A DNA stretch of 64,000 nucleotides from an uncultured Eubacterium sp. Lineage in GTDB: Bacteria; Bacillota; Clostridia; Lachnospirales; Lachnospiraceae. The stretch covers positions 1-64,000 of the forward strand of contig CAMDYG010000003.1 in NCBI GenBank assembly GCA_945910225.1, written 5' to 3'. Under the pieces are notes generated by a model that saw nothing but the letters and a program-made list of their open reading frames with translations, did no database searches and had not been told where the DNA came from. Both the position numbers and the translations under genes were made by a program. Below are positions 1-8,465 of this stretch, one piece after another; position 1 is the first letter of the stretch, and the number at the start of each line of letters is the position of its first letter.

Positions 1-221
1 CTGATATTGCAGGAAAGAATGTTGCTAACCCAATCGCAACAATACTTAGTGCAGCCATGATGTTAAGATACTCACTTGATCTTGACAAGGAAGCTGATGC
101 AATTGAAGCAGCAGTTGCAGCTGTATTAAAGGAAGGCTACAGAACAACTGATATTATGTCAGAAGGATGCACACTTGTGGGAACTGACAAGATGGGCGAC
201 TTAATAGCAGAGAGAGTTTAG
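1..221 (+). CDS. leuB: 3-isopropylmalate dehydrogenase, C-terminal end (partial)
   Basis: This is the 3' end of a gene that begins before the window; about 72 residues are visible, read from base 3. LeuB oxidises and decarboxylates 3-isopropylmalate in leucine synthesis, using NAD. The visible part contains '[19 protein letters not shown]', which matches the conserved C-terminal helix of isopropylmalate and isocitrate dehydrogenases, followed by the usual short tail. The stop is 35 bases before ilvD, so the two are probably co-transcribed in a branched-chain amino-acid operon. The catalytic and NAD-binding residues lie outside the window, so LeuB is preferred over other members of the family mainly because of its neighbour. 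Confidence 0.8.
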   Translation, partial: DIAGKNVANPIATILSAAMMLRYSLDLDKEADAIEAAVAAVLKEGYRTTDIMSEGCTLVGTDKMGDLIAERV

Positions 222-256
222 TATATTAATAATACATATTATGAAGGAGATAAGTT

Positions 257-1930
257 ATGATAAGTGATAACGCAAGAAGCGGTATGCAGCAGGCACCTGC
301 AAGAAGCCTTTTTAATGCACTGGGCTTTACAGCAGAAGAAATGAAGAAACCTATGATCGGTATTGTAAGTTCATACAATGAGATAGTACCAGGCCATATG
401 AATATTGATAAGATTGTAAATGCAGTTAAATTAGGAGTTGCTGAGGCAGGCGGTGTGCCTGTAGTATTCCCTGCTATTGCAGTATGTGATGGTATTGCGA
501 TGGGACATGTCGGAATGAAGTATTCTTTAGTAACAAGAGATCTGATCGCAGATTCAACAGAGTGTATGGCAATTGCACATCAGTTTGACGGACTTGTAAT
601 GGTTCCTAACTGTGATAAGAATGTTCCTGGACTTTTAATGGCAGCAGCAAGACTTGATCTTCCAACTGTATTCGTATCAGGTGGTCCAATGCTTGCAGGT
701 CATGTTAAGGGTAAGAAGAGAAGTCTTTCTTCTATGTTCGAGGCTGTTGGTTCATATGCAGCAGGAACAATGACAGAAGAAGATGTACTTGAGTTTGAGG
801 AAAAGGTATGCCCAACATGTGGTTCATGTTCAGGTATGTACACAGCTAACTCAATGAACTGCCTTACAGAAGCACTTGGTATGGGACTTAGAGGAAATGG
901 TACAATCCCAGCCGTATATTCAGAGAGAATCAAGCTTGCAAAGCATGCAGGTATGGCTGTTATGGATATGGTTAATAAAGGTATCACAGCAAGAGATATC
1001 ATCACTAAGGATTCTATTATGAATGCCCTTACAGTAGATATGGCACTTGGCTGTTCTACTAATTCAATGCTTCACCTTCCTGCTATTGCACATGAGATAG
1101 GATTTGATTTCGATATCAAGTTCGCTAATCCAATAAGCGAGAAGACTCCTAACCTCTGCCATCTTGCACCAGCAGGTCCTACATATATGGAAGACCTTAA
1201 TGAAGCAGGTGGTGTATATGCAGTTATGAAGGAGCTTGCAGATATCGGACTTCTTAATACAGACTGTATGACAGTTTCAGGAAAGACAATTGGTGAATGT
1301 ATTGCAACAGCATACAATCGTGATCCTGAAGTCATAAGAACAGTTGACAATGCATACAGTAAGACAGGTGGTCTTGCAGTACTTTCAGGAAATCTTGCAC
1401 CAGACGGATCAGTAGTTAAGCGTTCAGCAGTTGTTCCAGAGATGCTTGTACATGAAGGCCCGGCAAGAGTATTTGATTCAGAAGAAGATGCAATCGCTGC
1501 AATTAAGGGTGGTAAGATTGTTGAGGGCGATGTAGTTGTTATCCGTTATGAAGGACCTAAGGGAGGTCCTGGTATGAGAGAAATGCTTAATCCTACATCA
1601 GCTATTGCAGGTATGGGACTTGGTTCATCAGTTGCTCTTATAACAGACGGACGTTTCTCAGGTGCAAGCCGTGGAGCTTCTATCGGACATGTATCACCAG
1701 AGGCTGCTGTTGGCGGACCTATCGCTTTAGTTGAAGAAGGAGATATCATCAGCATTGATATACCTGGACTTAAGCTTGAACTTAAGGTTTCAGATGAAGA
1801 ACTTGCTGCAAGAAAGGCTAAGTGGCAGCCAAGAGAACCTAAGGTAACAACAGGATACTTAAAGAGATATGCTTCACTTGTAACATCAGGAAACAGAGGA
1901 GCTATCCTTAAGAGTTCTGTAGAGGAGTAA
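257..1930 (+). CDS. ilvD: dihydroxy-acid dehydratase
   Basis: IlvD dehydrates 2,3-dihydroxy-isovalerate and its isoleucine counterpart to the 2-keto acids, the third common step of valine and isoleucine synthesis, in the cytoplasm. The 557 residues are the normal length for the family. Visible family motifs are '[11 protein letters not shown]' near residue 39, 'CDG' at C77, '[10 protein letters not shown]' with C119, and '[17 protein letters not shown]' from C185 with C188 and C191; the cysteines supply the Fe-S cluster ligands. The ATG has a GAAGGAGA ribosome site about seven bases upstream. It lies between leuB and ilvB, which confirms the pathway. The cluster type (2Fe-2S or 4Fe-4S) cannot be told from sequence alone. 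Confidence 0.96.
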   Translation: MISDNARSGMQQAPARSLFNALGFTAEEMKKPMIGIVSSYNEIVPGHMNIDKIVNAVKLGVAEAGGVPVVFPAIAVCDGIAMGHVGMKYSLVTRDLIADSTECMAIAHQFDGLVMVPNCDKNVPGLLMAAARLDLPTVFVSGGPMLAGHVKGKKRSLSSMFEAVGSYAAGTMTEEDVLEFEEKVCPTCGSCSGMYTANSMNCLTEALGMGLRGNGTIPAVYSERIKLAKHAGMAVMDMVNKGITARDIITKDSIMNALTVDMALGCSTNSMLHLPAIAHEIGFDFDIKFANPISEKTPNLCHLAPAGPTYMEDLNEAGGVYAVMKELADIGLLNTDCMTVSGKTIGECIATAYNRDPEVIRTVDNAYSKTGGLAVLSGNLAPDGSVVKRSAVVPEMLVHEGPARVFDSEEDAIAAIKGGKIVEGDVVVIRYEGPKGGPGMREMLNPTSAIAGMGLGSSVALITDGRFSGASRGASIGHVSPEAAVGGPIALVEEGDIISIDIPGLKLELKVSDEELAARKAKWQPREPKVTTGYLKRYASLVTSGNRGAILKSSVEE

Positions 1931-1988
1931 TTATAAATATATTGATAATTACAGAATAATAGACAGTAGAGAAATCAGGAGAAATAAT

Positions 1989-3683
1989 ATGAAGTTAAAT
2001 GGTTCAGAGATAATTGTTGAATGCTTGAAAGAACAGGGCGTTGACACAATATTTGGATACCCTGGTGGAGCTATTCTTAATGTATATGATGCTCTTTATA
2101 AGCATTCAGATGAGATAACTCATATTCTTACATCACATGAGCAGGGTGCATCACATGCTGCTGATGGTTATGCAAGAGCAACAGGAAAAGTAGGAGTTTG
2201 TTTCGCAACATCAGGTCCTGGAGCAACTAATCTTGTAACAGGTATTGCTACAGCTTATATGGATTCAGTTCCTATGGTTGCAATTACATGTAATGTTACT
2301 GTACCTCTTCTTGGAAGAGACAGTTTCCAGGAAGTAGATATTGCAGGTATAACAATGCCAATTACAAAGCACAGTTATATTGTTAAGAATGTAAAAGACC
2401 TTGCAAAGACTATAAGAAATGCATTCAGGATTGCAAAGAGCGGAAGACCTGGTCCTGTTCTTGTTGATATTACAAAGGATGTTACAGCAGCTGAGTGCGA
2501 ATATACAGCTAAAGTACCTAAGCCGGTTGAAAGAATAACAGCAAGTATTAATGATGAAGATATTGAAAAAGCTGTTGCACTTATTAATAAGGCTAAGAAA
2601 CCATATGTATTTGTTGGTGGAGGAGCAGTTATATCAGAGGCATCATCAGAGCTTAAGAAGTTCGTTGAAAAAGTAGACGCTCCAGTATGTGATTCTCTTA
2701 TGGGTAAAGGCGCATTTGATGGATCTGATGACAGATATACAGGAATGCTTGGTATGCATGGAACAAAGACTTCTAATTATGGTGTTTCAGAGTGCGACCT
2801 TCTTATCGTAGTAGGTGCAAGATTCTCAGACCGAGTTACAGGTAATGCTAAGAAATTTGCTAAAAATGCCAAGATTCTCCAGTTTGATGTTGATGCTGCA
2901 GAGATAAATAAAAATATCAAAACAGATGCATCAGTTGTTGGAGATGCATTAGAAATCCTTAAGAGAATCAATAAAAAGATTGATAAGCAGGATCATTCAG
3001 AGTGGATTAAACATATCAAAGAGTATAAGGAACAGTATCCAATGAGATATAACACAGATACTCTTAATGGACCACTTATTATGAATAAGATATATGAGCT
3101 TACTCATGGAGATGCAATTATAACAACAGATGTAGGTCAGCATCAGATGTGGGCAGCACAGCATTATAAGTTCAAGAATCCAAGAACACTTCTTACATCT
3201 GGTGGACTTGGAACTATGGGATATGGTCTTGGTGCATGTATCGGTGCCAAGGTTGGTTGCAAGGATAAGACTGTTATCAATATTGCTGGTGACGGCTGCT
3301 TCCGTATGAATATGAATGAAGTTGCAACAGCTACAAGATATAATATTCCTGTTATTGAAGTGATATTTAACAACCATGTACTTGGTATGGTAAGACAGTG
3401 GCAGGATCTTTTCTATGGAAAGAGATATTCAGCTACAGTCCTTGATGACCAGGTTGATTTTGTCAAGGTATCTGAGGGAATGGGCGCCAAGGCTTATCGT
3501 GTTACAACAATTGAAGAGTTTGAGAAGGCATTTAAAGAAGCTGTTGAACTTAACATACCATGTGTAATTGACTGTCATATAGACAGAGAAGATAAGGTAT
3601 TCCCTATGGTTTCACCGGGAGCTGCTATTTCAGACGCATTTGACAGAGAAGATCTTAATAAAAAGCAGAATGAAGGAAAGTAA
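1989..3683 (+). CDS. ilvB: acetolactate synthase, large (catalytic) subunit
   Basis: This enzyme condenses pyruvate with pyruvate or 2-ketobutyrate using thiamine diphosphate, the first common step of branched-chain amino-acid synthesis. The 564 residues show the three domains of the family: an N-terminal ThDP-binding part with the catalytic glutamate E51 in 'SHEQGASHAADGYARATGK', a central domain, and the C-terminal cofactor motif starting with GDG near residue 435 and ending in 'FNNH'. It begins 58 bases after ilvD with an 'aggag' site. No ilvN regulatory subunit follows; the next gene is serC from a separate promoter. The anabolic form is inferred from the ilvD neighbour; a catabolic AlsS would not usually sit here. 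Confidence 0.94.
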   Translation: MKLNGSEIIVECLKEQGVDTIFGYPGGAILNVYDALYKHSDEITHILTSHEQGASHAADGYARATGKVGVCFATSGPGATNLVTGIATAYMDSVPMVAITCNVTVPLLGRDSFQEVDIAGITMPITKHSYIVKNVKDLAKTIRNAFRIAKSGRPGPVLVDITKDVTAAECEYTAKVPKPVERITASINDEDIEKAVALINKAKKPYVFVGGGAVISEASSELKKFVEKVDAPVCDSLMGKGAFDGSDDRYTGMLGMHGTKTSNYGVSECDLLIVVGARFSDRVTGNAKKFAKNAKILQFDVDAAEINKNIKTDASVVGDALEILKRINKKIDKQDHSEWIKHIKEYKEQYPMRYNTDTLNGPLIMNKIYELTHGDAIITTDVGQHQMWAAQHYKFKNPRTLLTSGGLGTMGYGLGACIGAKVGCKDKTVINIAGDGCFRMNMNEVATATRYNIPVIEVIFNNHVLGMVRQWQDLFYGKRYSATVLDDQVDFVKVSEGMGAKAYRVTTIEEFEKAFKEAVELNIPCVIDCHIDREDKVFPMVSPGAAISDAFDREDLNKKQNEGK

Positions 3684-3713
3684 TCTTAAGATTCTCAATA
3701 AGAAAAGCTGTTG

Positions 3714-3742
3714 TTGACTTTAGTGTGATAAAGGAATACAAT
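3714..3742 (+). promoter_or_regulatory. sigma-A type promoter for serC-serA
   Basis: TTGACT (3714-3719) and TACAAT (3737-3742) are separated by 17 bases in the 100-base gap between ilvB and serC. Both hexamers differ from the vegetative consensus by one base. This suggests serine synthesis is transcribed independently of the ilv genes. Confidence 0.7.
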
Positions 3743-3783
3743 ATAACCTAAATATTTTATTATTTTTCGAGGAGGAAGAAAAG

Positions 3784-4884
3784 GTGAGTAGAGTTTATAA
3801 CTTTAGCGCTGGTCCAGCTGTTTTACCAGAGGAAGTACTCAAAGAAGCAGCAGATGAAATGTTAGACTATCAGGGTAGTGGACAGTCAGTAATGGAAATG
3901 AGCCACAGATCCAAGGTCTATGACAATATCATCAAAGAGGCAGAGAAGGACTTAAGAGACCTTCTTAACATCCCAGATAACTATAAGGTGTTATTTTTAC
4001 AGGGTGGTGCATCGCAGTTCTTCGCTGAAGTACCTATGAACCTTATGAAGAATAAAAAGGCTGGTTATATATTAACAGGTCAGTGGGCTAAGAAAGCATT
4101 TGCAGAAGCCAAGATATATGGTGAGGCAGTAGAACTTGCTTCTTCAGCAGATAAGACATTTACATATATTCCAGACTGCTCAGATCTTGATATTCCAGAA
4201 GATCTTGATTATGTATATATCTGCGAGAATAACACAATTTATGGAACAAAGTTCAAGACATTACCTAATACTAAGGGACATATTCTTGTATCGGATGTTT
4301 CATCATGCTTCTTATCAGAGCCAATGGATGTAACTAAGTACGGCGTTGTATACGGCGGTGTTCAGAAGAACATCGGACCGGCAGGTGTTGTAATTGCAAT
4401 TATCAGAGAAGACCTTATAACAGATGATGTTCTTCCTGGAACTCCTACAATGCTTAAGTGGAAGACACAGGCAGATGCAGATTCTCTTTATAACACACCA
4501 CCATGCTACAATATCTATATCTGTGGCAAGGTATTCAAGTGGATTAAGAAGATGGGTGGTCTTTCAGCAATGAAGGAACACAATGAGAAAAAGGCTAAGA
4601 TTCTTTATGATTTCCTTGATGAGAGCAAGTTATTCATGGGAACGGTTGTTAAGGAAGATCGTTCACTTATGAACGTACCTTTCGTATGCAACATTGAAGA
4701 CAAGGAAGCTAAGGATGCTATGGAAGCTAAGTTTATCAAGGAAGCTTCAGAGGCTGGATTTGTTAACCTTAAGGGACACAGAACAGTTGGCGGTATGAGA
4801 GCATCTATCTACAATGCTATGCCAATTGAAGGCGTTGAGAAGCTTGTTGAATTCATGAAGAAGTTCGAGAAGGAGAATGCATAA
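3784..4884 (+). CDS. serC: phosphoserine aminotransferase
   Basis: SerC is a PLP enzyme that transaminates 3-phosphohydroxypyruvate to phosphoserine, step two of serine synthesis. The 366 residues match the usual length. It opens with 'VYNFSAGPAVLPEEVL', the typical SerC N-terminus, has 'FLQGGASQFFAEVPMNL' near residue 71, and the PLP lysine K195 in 'YGGVQKNIGPAGVV'. The start is a GTG with a strong GGAGGAAG ribosome site about seven bases upstream; no better ATG exists. Its stop overlaps the serA start by one base (TAATG), so translation of the two is probably coupled. Its own promoter lies at 3714-3742. Confidence 0.96.
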   Translation: MSRVYNFSAGPAVLPEEVLKEAADEMLDYQGSGQSVMEMSHRSKVYDNIIKEAEKDLRDLLNIPDNYKVLFLQGGASQFFAEVPMNLMKNKKAGYILTGQWAKKAFAEAKIYGEAVELASSADKTFTYIPDCSDLDIPEDLDYVYICENNTIYGTKFKTLPNTKGHILVSDVSSCFLSEPMDVTKYGVVYGGVQKNIGPAGVVIAIIREDLITDDVLPGTPTMLKWKTQADADSLYNTPPCYNIYICGKVFKWIKKMGGLSAMKEHNEKKAKILYDFLDESKLFMGTVVKEDRSLMNVPFVCNIEDKEAKDAMEAKFIKEASEAGFVNLKGHRTVGGMRASIYNAMPIEGVEKLVEFMKKFEKENA

Positions 4885-6047
4885 TGATTAATGTTAATTG
4901 TCTTAATAATATAGCAGCATGCGGATTAAAGCTTTTTACTGATGAGTATAATACAGAGAGCTCATTTGAAGATGCACAGGCTGTACTTGTAAGAAGTGCC
5001 AAGATGCACGATATGGATCTTAGTGATAATCTTCTTGCAATTGCAAGAGCTGGTGCAGGTGTTAATAATATCCCTCTTGACAAATGTGCAGAGGAAGGTA
5101 TTGTTGTATTCAACACACCAGGAGCTAATGCCAATGCAGTTAAGGAACAGGTTATAGCAGCTATGCTTTTAGCTTCAAGAGATTTAATTGGTGGTAATAA
5201 GTGGGTTGCAGATAATGCAGAAGATCCTGATATTGCCAAGGCAACAGAGAAGGCTAAGAAAGCATTTGCAGGACAGGAAATAAAGGGCAAGAAGCTTGGA
5301 GTTATCGGTCTTGGAGCAATCGGACAGTTAGTTGCCAACGCAGCTATAGCACTTGGAATGGAAGTATATGGATATGATCCATATGTTTCAGTTAAGGCTG
5401 CATGGAACCTTTCAAGTGAAGTTAAGTACATTTCAGATGTTAAAGATATCTATAAGGAATGTAACTATATTACAGTTCATGTTCCAGCACTTGACAGCAC
5501 TAAGGGCATGATTAATAAGGAAGCATTTGATCTTATGCAGGATGGAACAGTAATTATTAACTGTGCAAGAGATGTGCTTGTTGATGAAGCTGCTATCGGA
5601 GAGGCACTTAAGTCTGGAAGAGTTAAATGCTATGTTTCAGATTTCCCTAATCCTACAACAGCTAAGATGGAAGGAGCAATCGTACTTCCTCATCTTGGTG
5701 CTTCAACAGCAGAGGCAGAAGATAACTGTGCTGTCATGGCAGTTAATGAGCTTAGAAACTTTATTGAGAATGGTAATATTGTTAATTCAGTTAACTATCC
5801 TAACTGTGACTGTGGTGTATGCGCAACAGAAGGAAGAGTTGCTGTATGCCATAAGAATGTTCCGGCTGTTATCAGCAAGATAACAACAGTTCTTGGCGCA
5901 GCAGGAATTAATATTGCTTCTATGGCTAATCAGTCAAGAGGAGAATATGCATACTCACTTCTTGATGTTGAGAGTTCATTATCAGAGTCTGTAGTTGAAG
6001 AGCTTATGGCAATTGATGGTGTTATCAAAGTAAGAGTTGTAAAGTAA
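4884..6047 (+). CDS. serA: D-3-phosphoglycerate dehydrogenase
   Basis: SerA oxidises 3-phosphoglycerate to 3-phosphohydroxypyruvate with NAD, the committed step of serine synthesis. The 387 residues contain the substrate domain, a Rossmann domain with 'LGVIGLGAIGQLVANAA', the catalytic arginine region 'INCARDVLVDE' and the catalytic histidine in 'VLPHLGASTAEAEDN'. The last 70 or so residues, from 'GRVAVCHKNVPAVI', form an ACT domain that in relatives mediates feedback by serine. It lacks the extra ASB domain of long SerA forms. The ATG overlaps the serC stop. A clear terminator follows at 6067-6116, closing a two-gene serC-serA unit. Confidence 0.95.
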   Translation: MINVNCLNNIAACGLKLFTDEYNTESSFEDAQAVLVRSAKMHDMDLSDNLLAIARAGAGVNNIPLDKCAEEGIVVFNTPGANANAVKEQVIAAMLLASRDLIGGNKWVADNAEDPDIAKATEKAKKAFAGQEIKGKKLGVIGLGAIGQLVANAAIALGMEVYGYDPYVSVKAAWNLSSEVKYISDVKDIYKECNYITVHVPALDSTKGMINKEAFDLMQDGTVIINCARDVLVDEAAIGEALKSGRVKCYVSDFPNPTTAKMEGAIVLPHLGASTAEAEDNCAVMAVNELRNFIENGNIVNSVNYPNCDCGVCATEGRVAVCHKNVPAVISKITTVLGAAGINIASMANQSRGEYAYSLLDVESSLSESVVEELMAIDGVIKVRVVK

Positions 6048-6066
6048 ATAGTATAAGATTATGTAT

Positions 6067-6116
6067 GGGGCTGCCACCTGAACGATTTTAATCGTTGAAA
6101 TGGCAGCTCCATTTTT
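6067..6116 (+). terminator. Rho-independent terminator after serA
   Basis: A 10-bp stem (6067-6076 pairing with 6101-6110, one G-T pair) encloses a smaller hairpin (6081-6086 with 6091-6096) and is followed by ATTTTTG. It ends the serC-serA transcript. Confidence 0.88.
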
Positions 6117-6124
6117 GCAATGTC

Positions 6125-6153
6125 TTGTATTATGAGGATGTCAATGATAAAAT
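6125..6153 (+). promoter_or_regulatory. extended -10 promoter for the DUF1015 gene
   Basis: TTGTAT (6125-6130), a 17-base spacer and TAAAAT (6148-6153) preceded by TGA, an extended -10. It lies between the serA terminator and the DUF1015 gene, so that gene is probably transcribed separately despite its conserved link to serine genes. Confidence 0.6.
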
Positions 6154-6201
6154 AAATGCATATTAGCTGATGCACAAAGAATGTGCGGGATTGGAGGAAA
6201 T

Positions 6202-7434
6202 ATGGCAGTTATAAGACCTTTTGAATGTGTAAGACCGGAAAAAAGTATTGCCAGAAGAGTGGCGGCATTGCCTTATGATGTATATGATTCTAAGGAGGCA
6301 AGAGAAGTTGTTGCAAAAGAACCATTATCATTTCTTAAGATAGACAGAGCTGAGACGCAGTTTGATGAGCAGGTTGATATGTATAGCCAGGAGGTATATC
6401 AGAAAGCACATGATATGCTTATAGAGGCTATTGATGATGGAACATTTATAACTGACAGCGACAAGGCTTATTATGTGTATGAGCTTACAATGGATGGAAG
6501 AACACAGACTGGAATAGCTGCGTGTGCCTCTATTGATGATTACCTTAATAATGTTATTAAGAAACATGAGAATACAAGAGCGGACAAGGAACAGGACAGA
6601 ATTAACCATGTGGATGCCTGCGGTGCACAGACCGGACCTATATTTCTTGCATACAGGGCTAATGAAGTGATTAATGGTGAAGTAGCTAAGGCAAAGGAAA
6701 AAGAACCATTGTACAGCTTCACATCTGATGATGGAATCAGACATCAGGTGTGGAAAATCAGTGATGAGGCATCAGTTGGAAATATTGAAGATGCATTTGC
6801 AGGAATCAGCCAGATATACATTGCCGACGGACATCACAGAGCAGCATCTGCTGTAAAGGTTGGACTTAAGAGAAGAGAAAGTAATCCTGGATATACAGGA
6901 GATGAGGAATTTAACTATTTCCTGTCAGTGTTATTCCCAGATGAAGAACTCATGATCATGTCATATAACAGAGTGGTTAAAGACTTAAATGGCATGAGTG
7001 AAGAAGAATTTGTTGCCAGAATTAAAGAAAAATTCATTGTAAATGAGAGCAGCACACAGGTTTCACCAGCTAAGAAGGGCGAATTCGGAATGTATCTTGG
7101 CAAGAAATGGTATACACTTACAGCCAGAGAAGAAATATTAAGCAATGACCCGGTAGACGGCTTGGATGTGGCAGTTCTCCAGAATAATGTCTTAGAGCCG
7201 CTTTTAGGAATCCACGACCCTAAGACAGACAAGAGAATAGATTTCGTAGGCGGAATCCGTGGCTTGGGTGAACTTGAGAGAAGATGTGATGAGGACTGCG
7301 TTCTCGCATTCTCAATGTATGCAACATCAATAAGTGAGTTGTTCGCAGTAGCAGACGCAGGACTGCTTATGCCGCCTAAGTCAACATGGTTTGAACCAAA
7401 GCTTAGAAGCGGATTGTTCATACATAGATTTTAA
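6202..7434 (+). CDS. DUF1015 family protein
   Basis: A 410-residue cytoplasmic protein of the DUF1015 family, whose biochemical role I do not know. It opens with 'MAVIRPFECVRP' and has the family's conserved 'YIADGHHRAASA' motif near residue 210 and 'VDACGAQTGPIFLAY' near 140. An in-frame ATG exists at 6181, but the GGAGG at 6193-6197 points to ATG 6202, giving the usual N-terminus. DUF1015 genes are often found beside serC and serA in Clostridia and other anaerobes, as here, so a role near phosphoserine metabolism is a reasonable inference; no phosphatase gene for phosphoserine is visible in the window. No membrane segment or signal peptide is seen. Confidence 0.85.
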   Translation: MAVIRPFECVRPEKSIARRVAALPYDVYDSKEAREVVAKEPLSFLKIDRAETQFDEQVDMYSQEVYQKAHDMLIEAIDDGTFITDSDKAYYVYELTMDGRTQTGIAACASIDDYLNNVIKKHENTRADKEQDRINHVDACGAQTGPIFLAYRANEVINGEVAKAKEKEPLYSFTSDDGIRHQVWKISDEASVGNIEDAFAGISQIYIADGHHRAASAVKVGLKRRESNPGYTGDEEFNYFLSVLFPDEELMIMSYNRVVKDLNGMSEEEFVARIKEKFIVNESSTQVSPAKKGEFGMYLGKKWYTLTAREEILSNDPVDGLDVAVLQNNVLEPLLGIHDPKTDKRIDFVGGIRGLGELERRCDEDCVLAFSMYATSISELFAVADAGLLMPPKSTWFEPKLRSGLFIHRF

Positions 7435-7449
7435 TCTGCTTTCTATGTA

Positions 7450-7584
7450 GAAATGTAGATGTGCTGTGTGTATATTTTCGTGGATGATCGATTTATGACG
7501 AGCTGTGTGGCATTTACTCCCACTAAGCGCAGGAATCATGAGAGCTTACACGAAAATATACACACAGCACTGCCACTACATTTC
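7450..7584. repeat. 135-bp long inverted-repeat (palindromic) element
   Basis: A perfect 22-bp inverted repeat (7461-7482 and 7549-7570) is extended outward by a second perfect 9-bp pair (7450-7458 with 7576-7584), separated by an unequal bulge of 2 and 5 bases. The 66-base interior can form a weak inner stem (GTGG 7507-7510 with CCAC 7520-7523). It fills most of the gap between the DUF1015 and hydrolase genes. It has no transposase and no T-run, so it looks more like a dispersed palindromic or MITE-type repeat, or a structured RNA, than a terminator. A short open frame across it has no coding features. Confidence 0.75.
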
Positions 7585-7616
7585 AACAACAATAAATTAT
7601 CTGGAAGGAGAACATT

Positions 7617-8465
7617 ATGCTACATAACACTATTAATATAGACTTACCATATAAGGAATTGGGAATAGAACAATCGGGAAACGCTACGATAACCACATAT
7701 ATCAAGGATGTATTCCCTAATGACCAGGATCCGTTTAAGAGGCCTCTTATTGTTATATGTCCTGGTGGAGGATATAACCACCATTCTCCGAGAGAGGGAG
7801 AGGCTATAGCTATTAAAATGCTTGATATGGGGTATAATGCAGTTGTATTGAGATACAGTCTTGCACCGGTTACATACCCTGCACAGCTTTTTGAGGCTGC
7901 TTATACTATGAAATATGTAAGAGATAACGCGGCAGAGTGGGATGTTGATCCTGATAAGATTATTATTGCAGGATTCTCAGCAGGAGGACATGTTGCGGGG
8001 CTGCTTGGAACCGGATGGAATTCTGAAAGACTGGATTATCTTCTTACAGATGTATTAAAGTGCAGCCATGAATATATCAGACCTGATGGCATGCTTCTTG
8101 GATATCCGGTTATTACTTCCGGAGGGGATGCACACAGGGCGTCATTTGAAAGAAGCCTCGGAGACAGATATGATGAATTTATAGATGAGGTTTCAATAGA
8201 AAAAAGAGTAGATAAAGATACGCCTCCTGCATTCATATGGCATACATGTGAAGACAAGACGGTTCCTCTGGAAAATTCACTTCTTATGGTTGAAGCATTA
8301 AGAAAACAGGGAATAGCGTTTGATTATCATGTATATGCGAAGGGAATGCATGGACTGGGACTTGGAACGAGGGAGACGGCAACTAAGAATATGGGACATT
8401 TTGAGCCACAGGTTTCATCATGGACCGATGCTTTCAGAGAGTGGATGGGAGTAATGTATGAATAA
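7617..8465 (+). CDS. alpha/beta hydrolase (esterase/lipase family)
   Basis: A 282-residue cytoplasmic alpha/beta hydrolase of the BD-FAE/acetyl-esterase type. The oxyanion-hole loop is 'CPGGGYNHHSPREGE' near residue 50, the nucleophile is S121 in 'GFSAGGH', and D213 ('HTCEDKTVP') and H245 ('GMHGLGLG') complete a plausible Ser-Asp-His triad. There is no signal peptide, so substrates would be intracellular, for example acetylated sugars taken up by the cell; this is inference. The start has a GGAAGGAG ribosome site. It overlaps the following GH13 gene by eight bases, which suggests the two act in the same carbohydrate context. The exact substrate cannot be assigned. Confidence 0.85.
   Translation: MLHNTINIDLPYKELGIEQSGNATITTYIKDVFPNDQDPFKRPLIVICPGGGYNHHSPREGEAIAIKMLDMGYNAVVLRYSLAPVTYPAQLFEAAYTMKYVRDNAAEWDVDPDKIIIAGFSAGGHVAGLLGTGWNSERLDYLLTDVLKCSHEYIRPDGMLLGYPVITSGGDAHRASFERSLGDRYDEFIDEVSIEKRVDKDTPPAFIWHTCEDKTVPLENSLLMVEALRKQGIAFDYHVYAKGMHGLGLGTRETATKNMGHFEPQVSSWTDAFREWMGVMYE

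Noticed and set aside
4853-5431. 192-residue minus-strand open frame over serA
   Set aside because: It is antisense to serA; composition is typical of a shadow frame.
7459-7641. 60-residue open frame across the inverted repeat
   Set aside because: It lies in the palindromic element, overlaps the hydrolase start in another frame and has no ribosome site.
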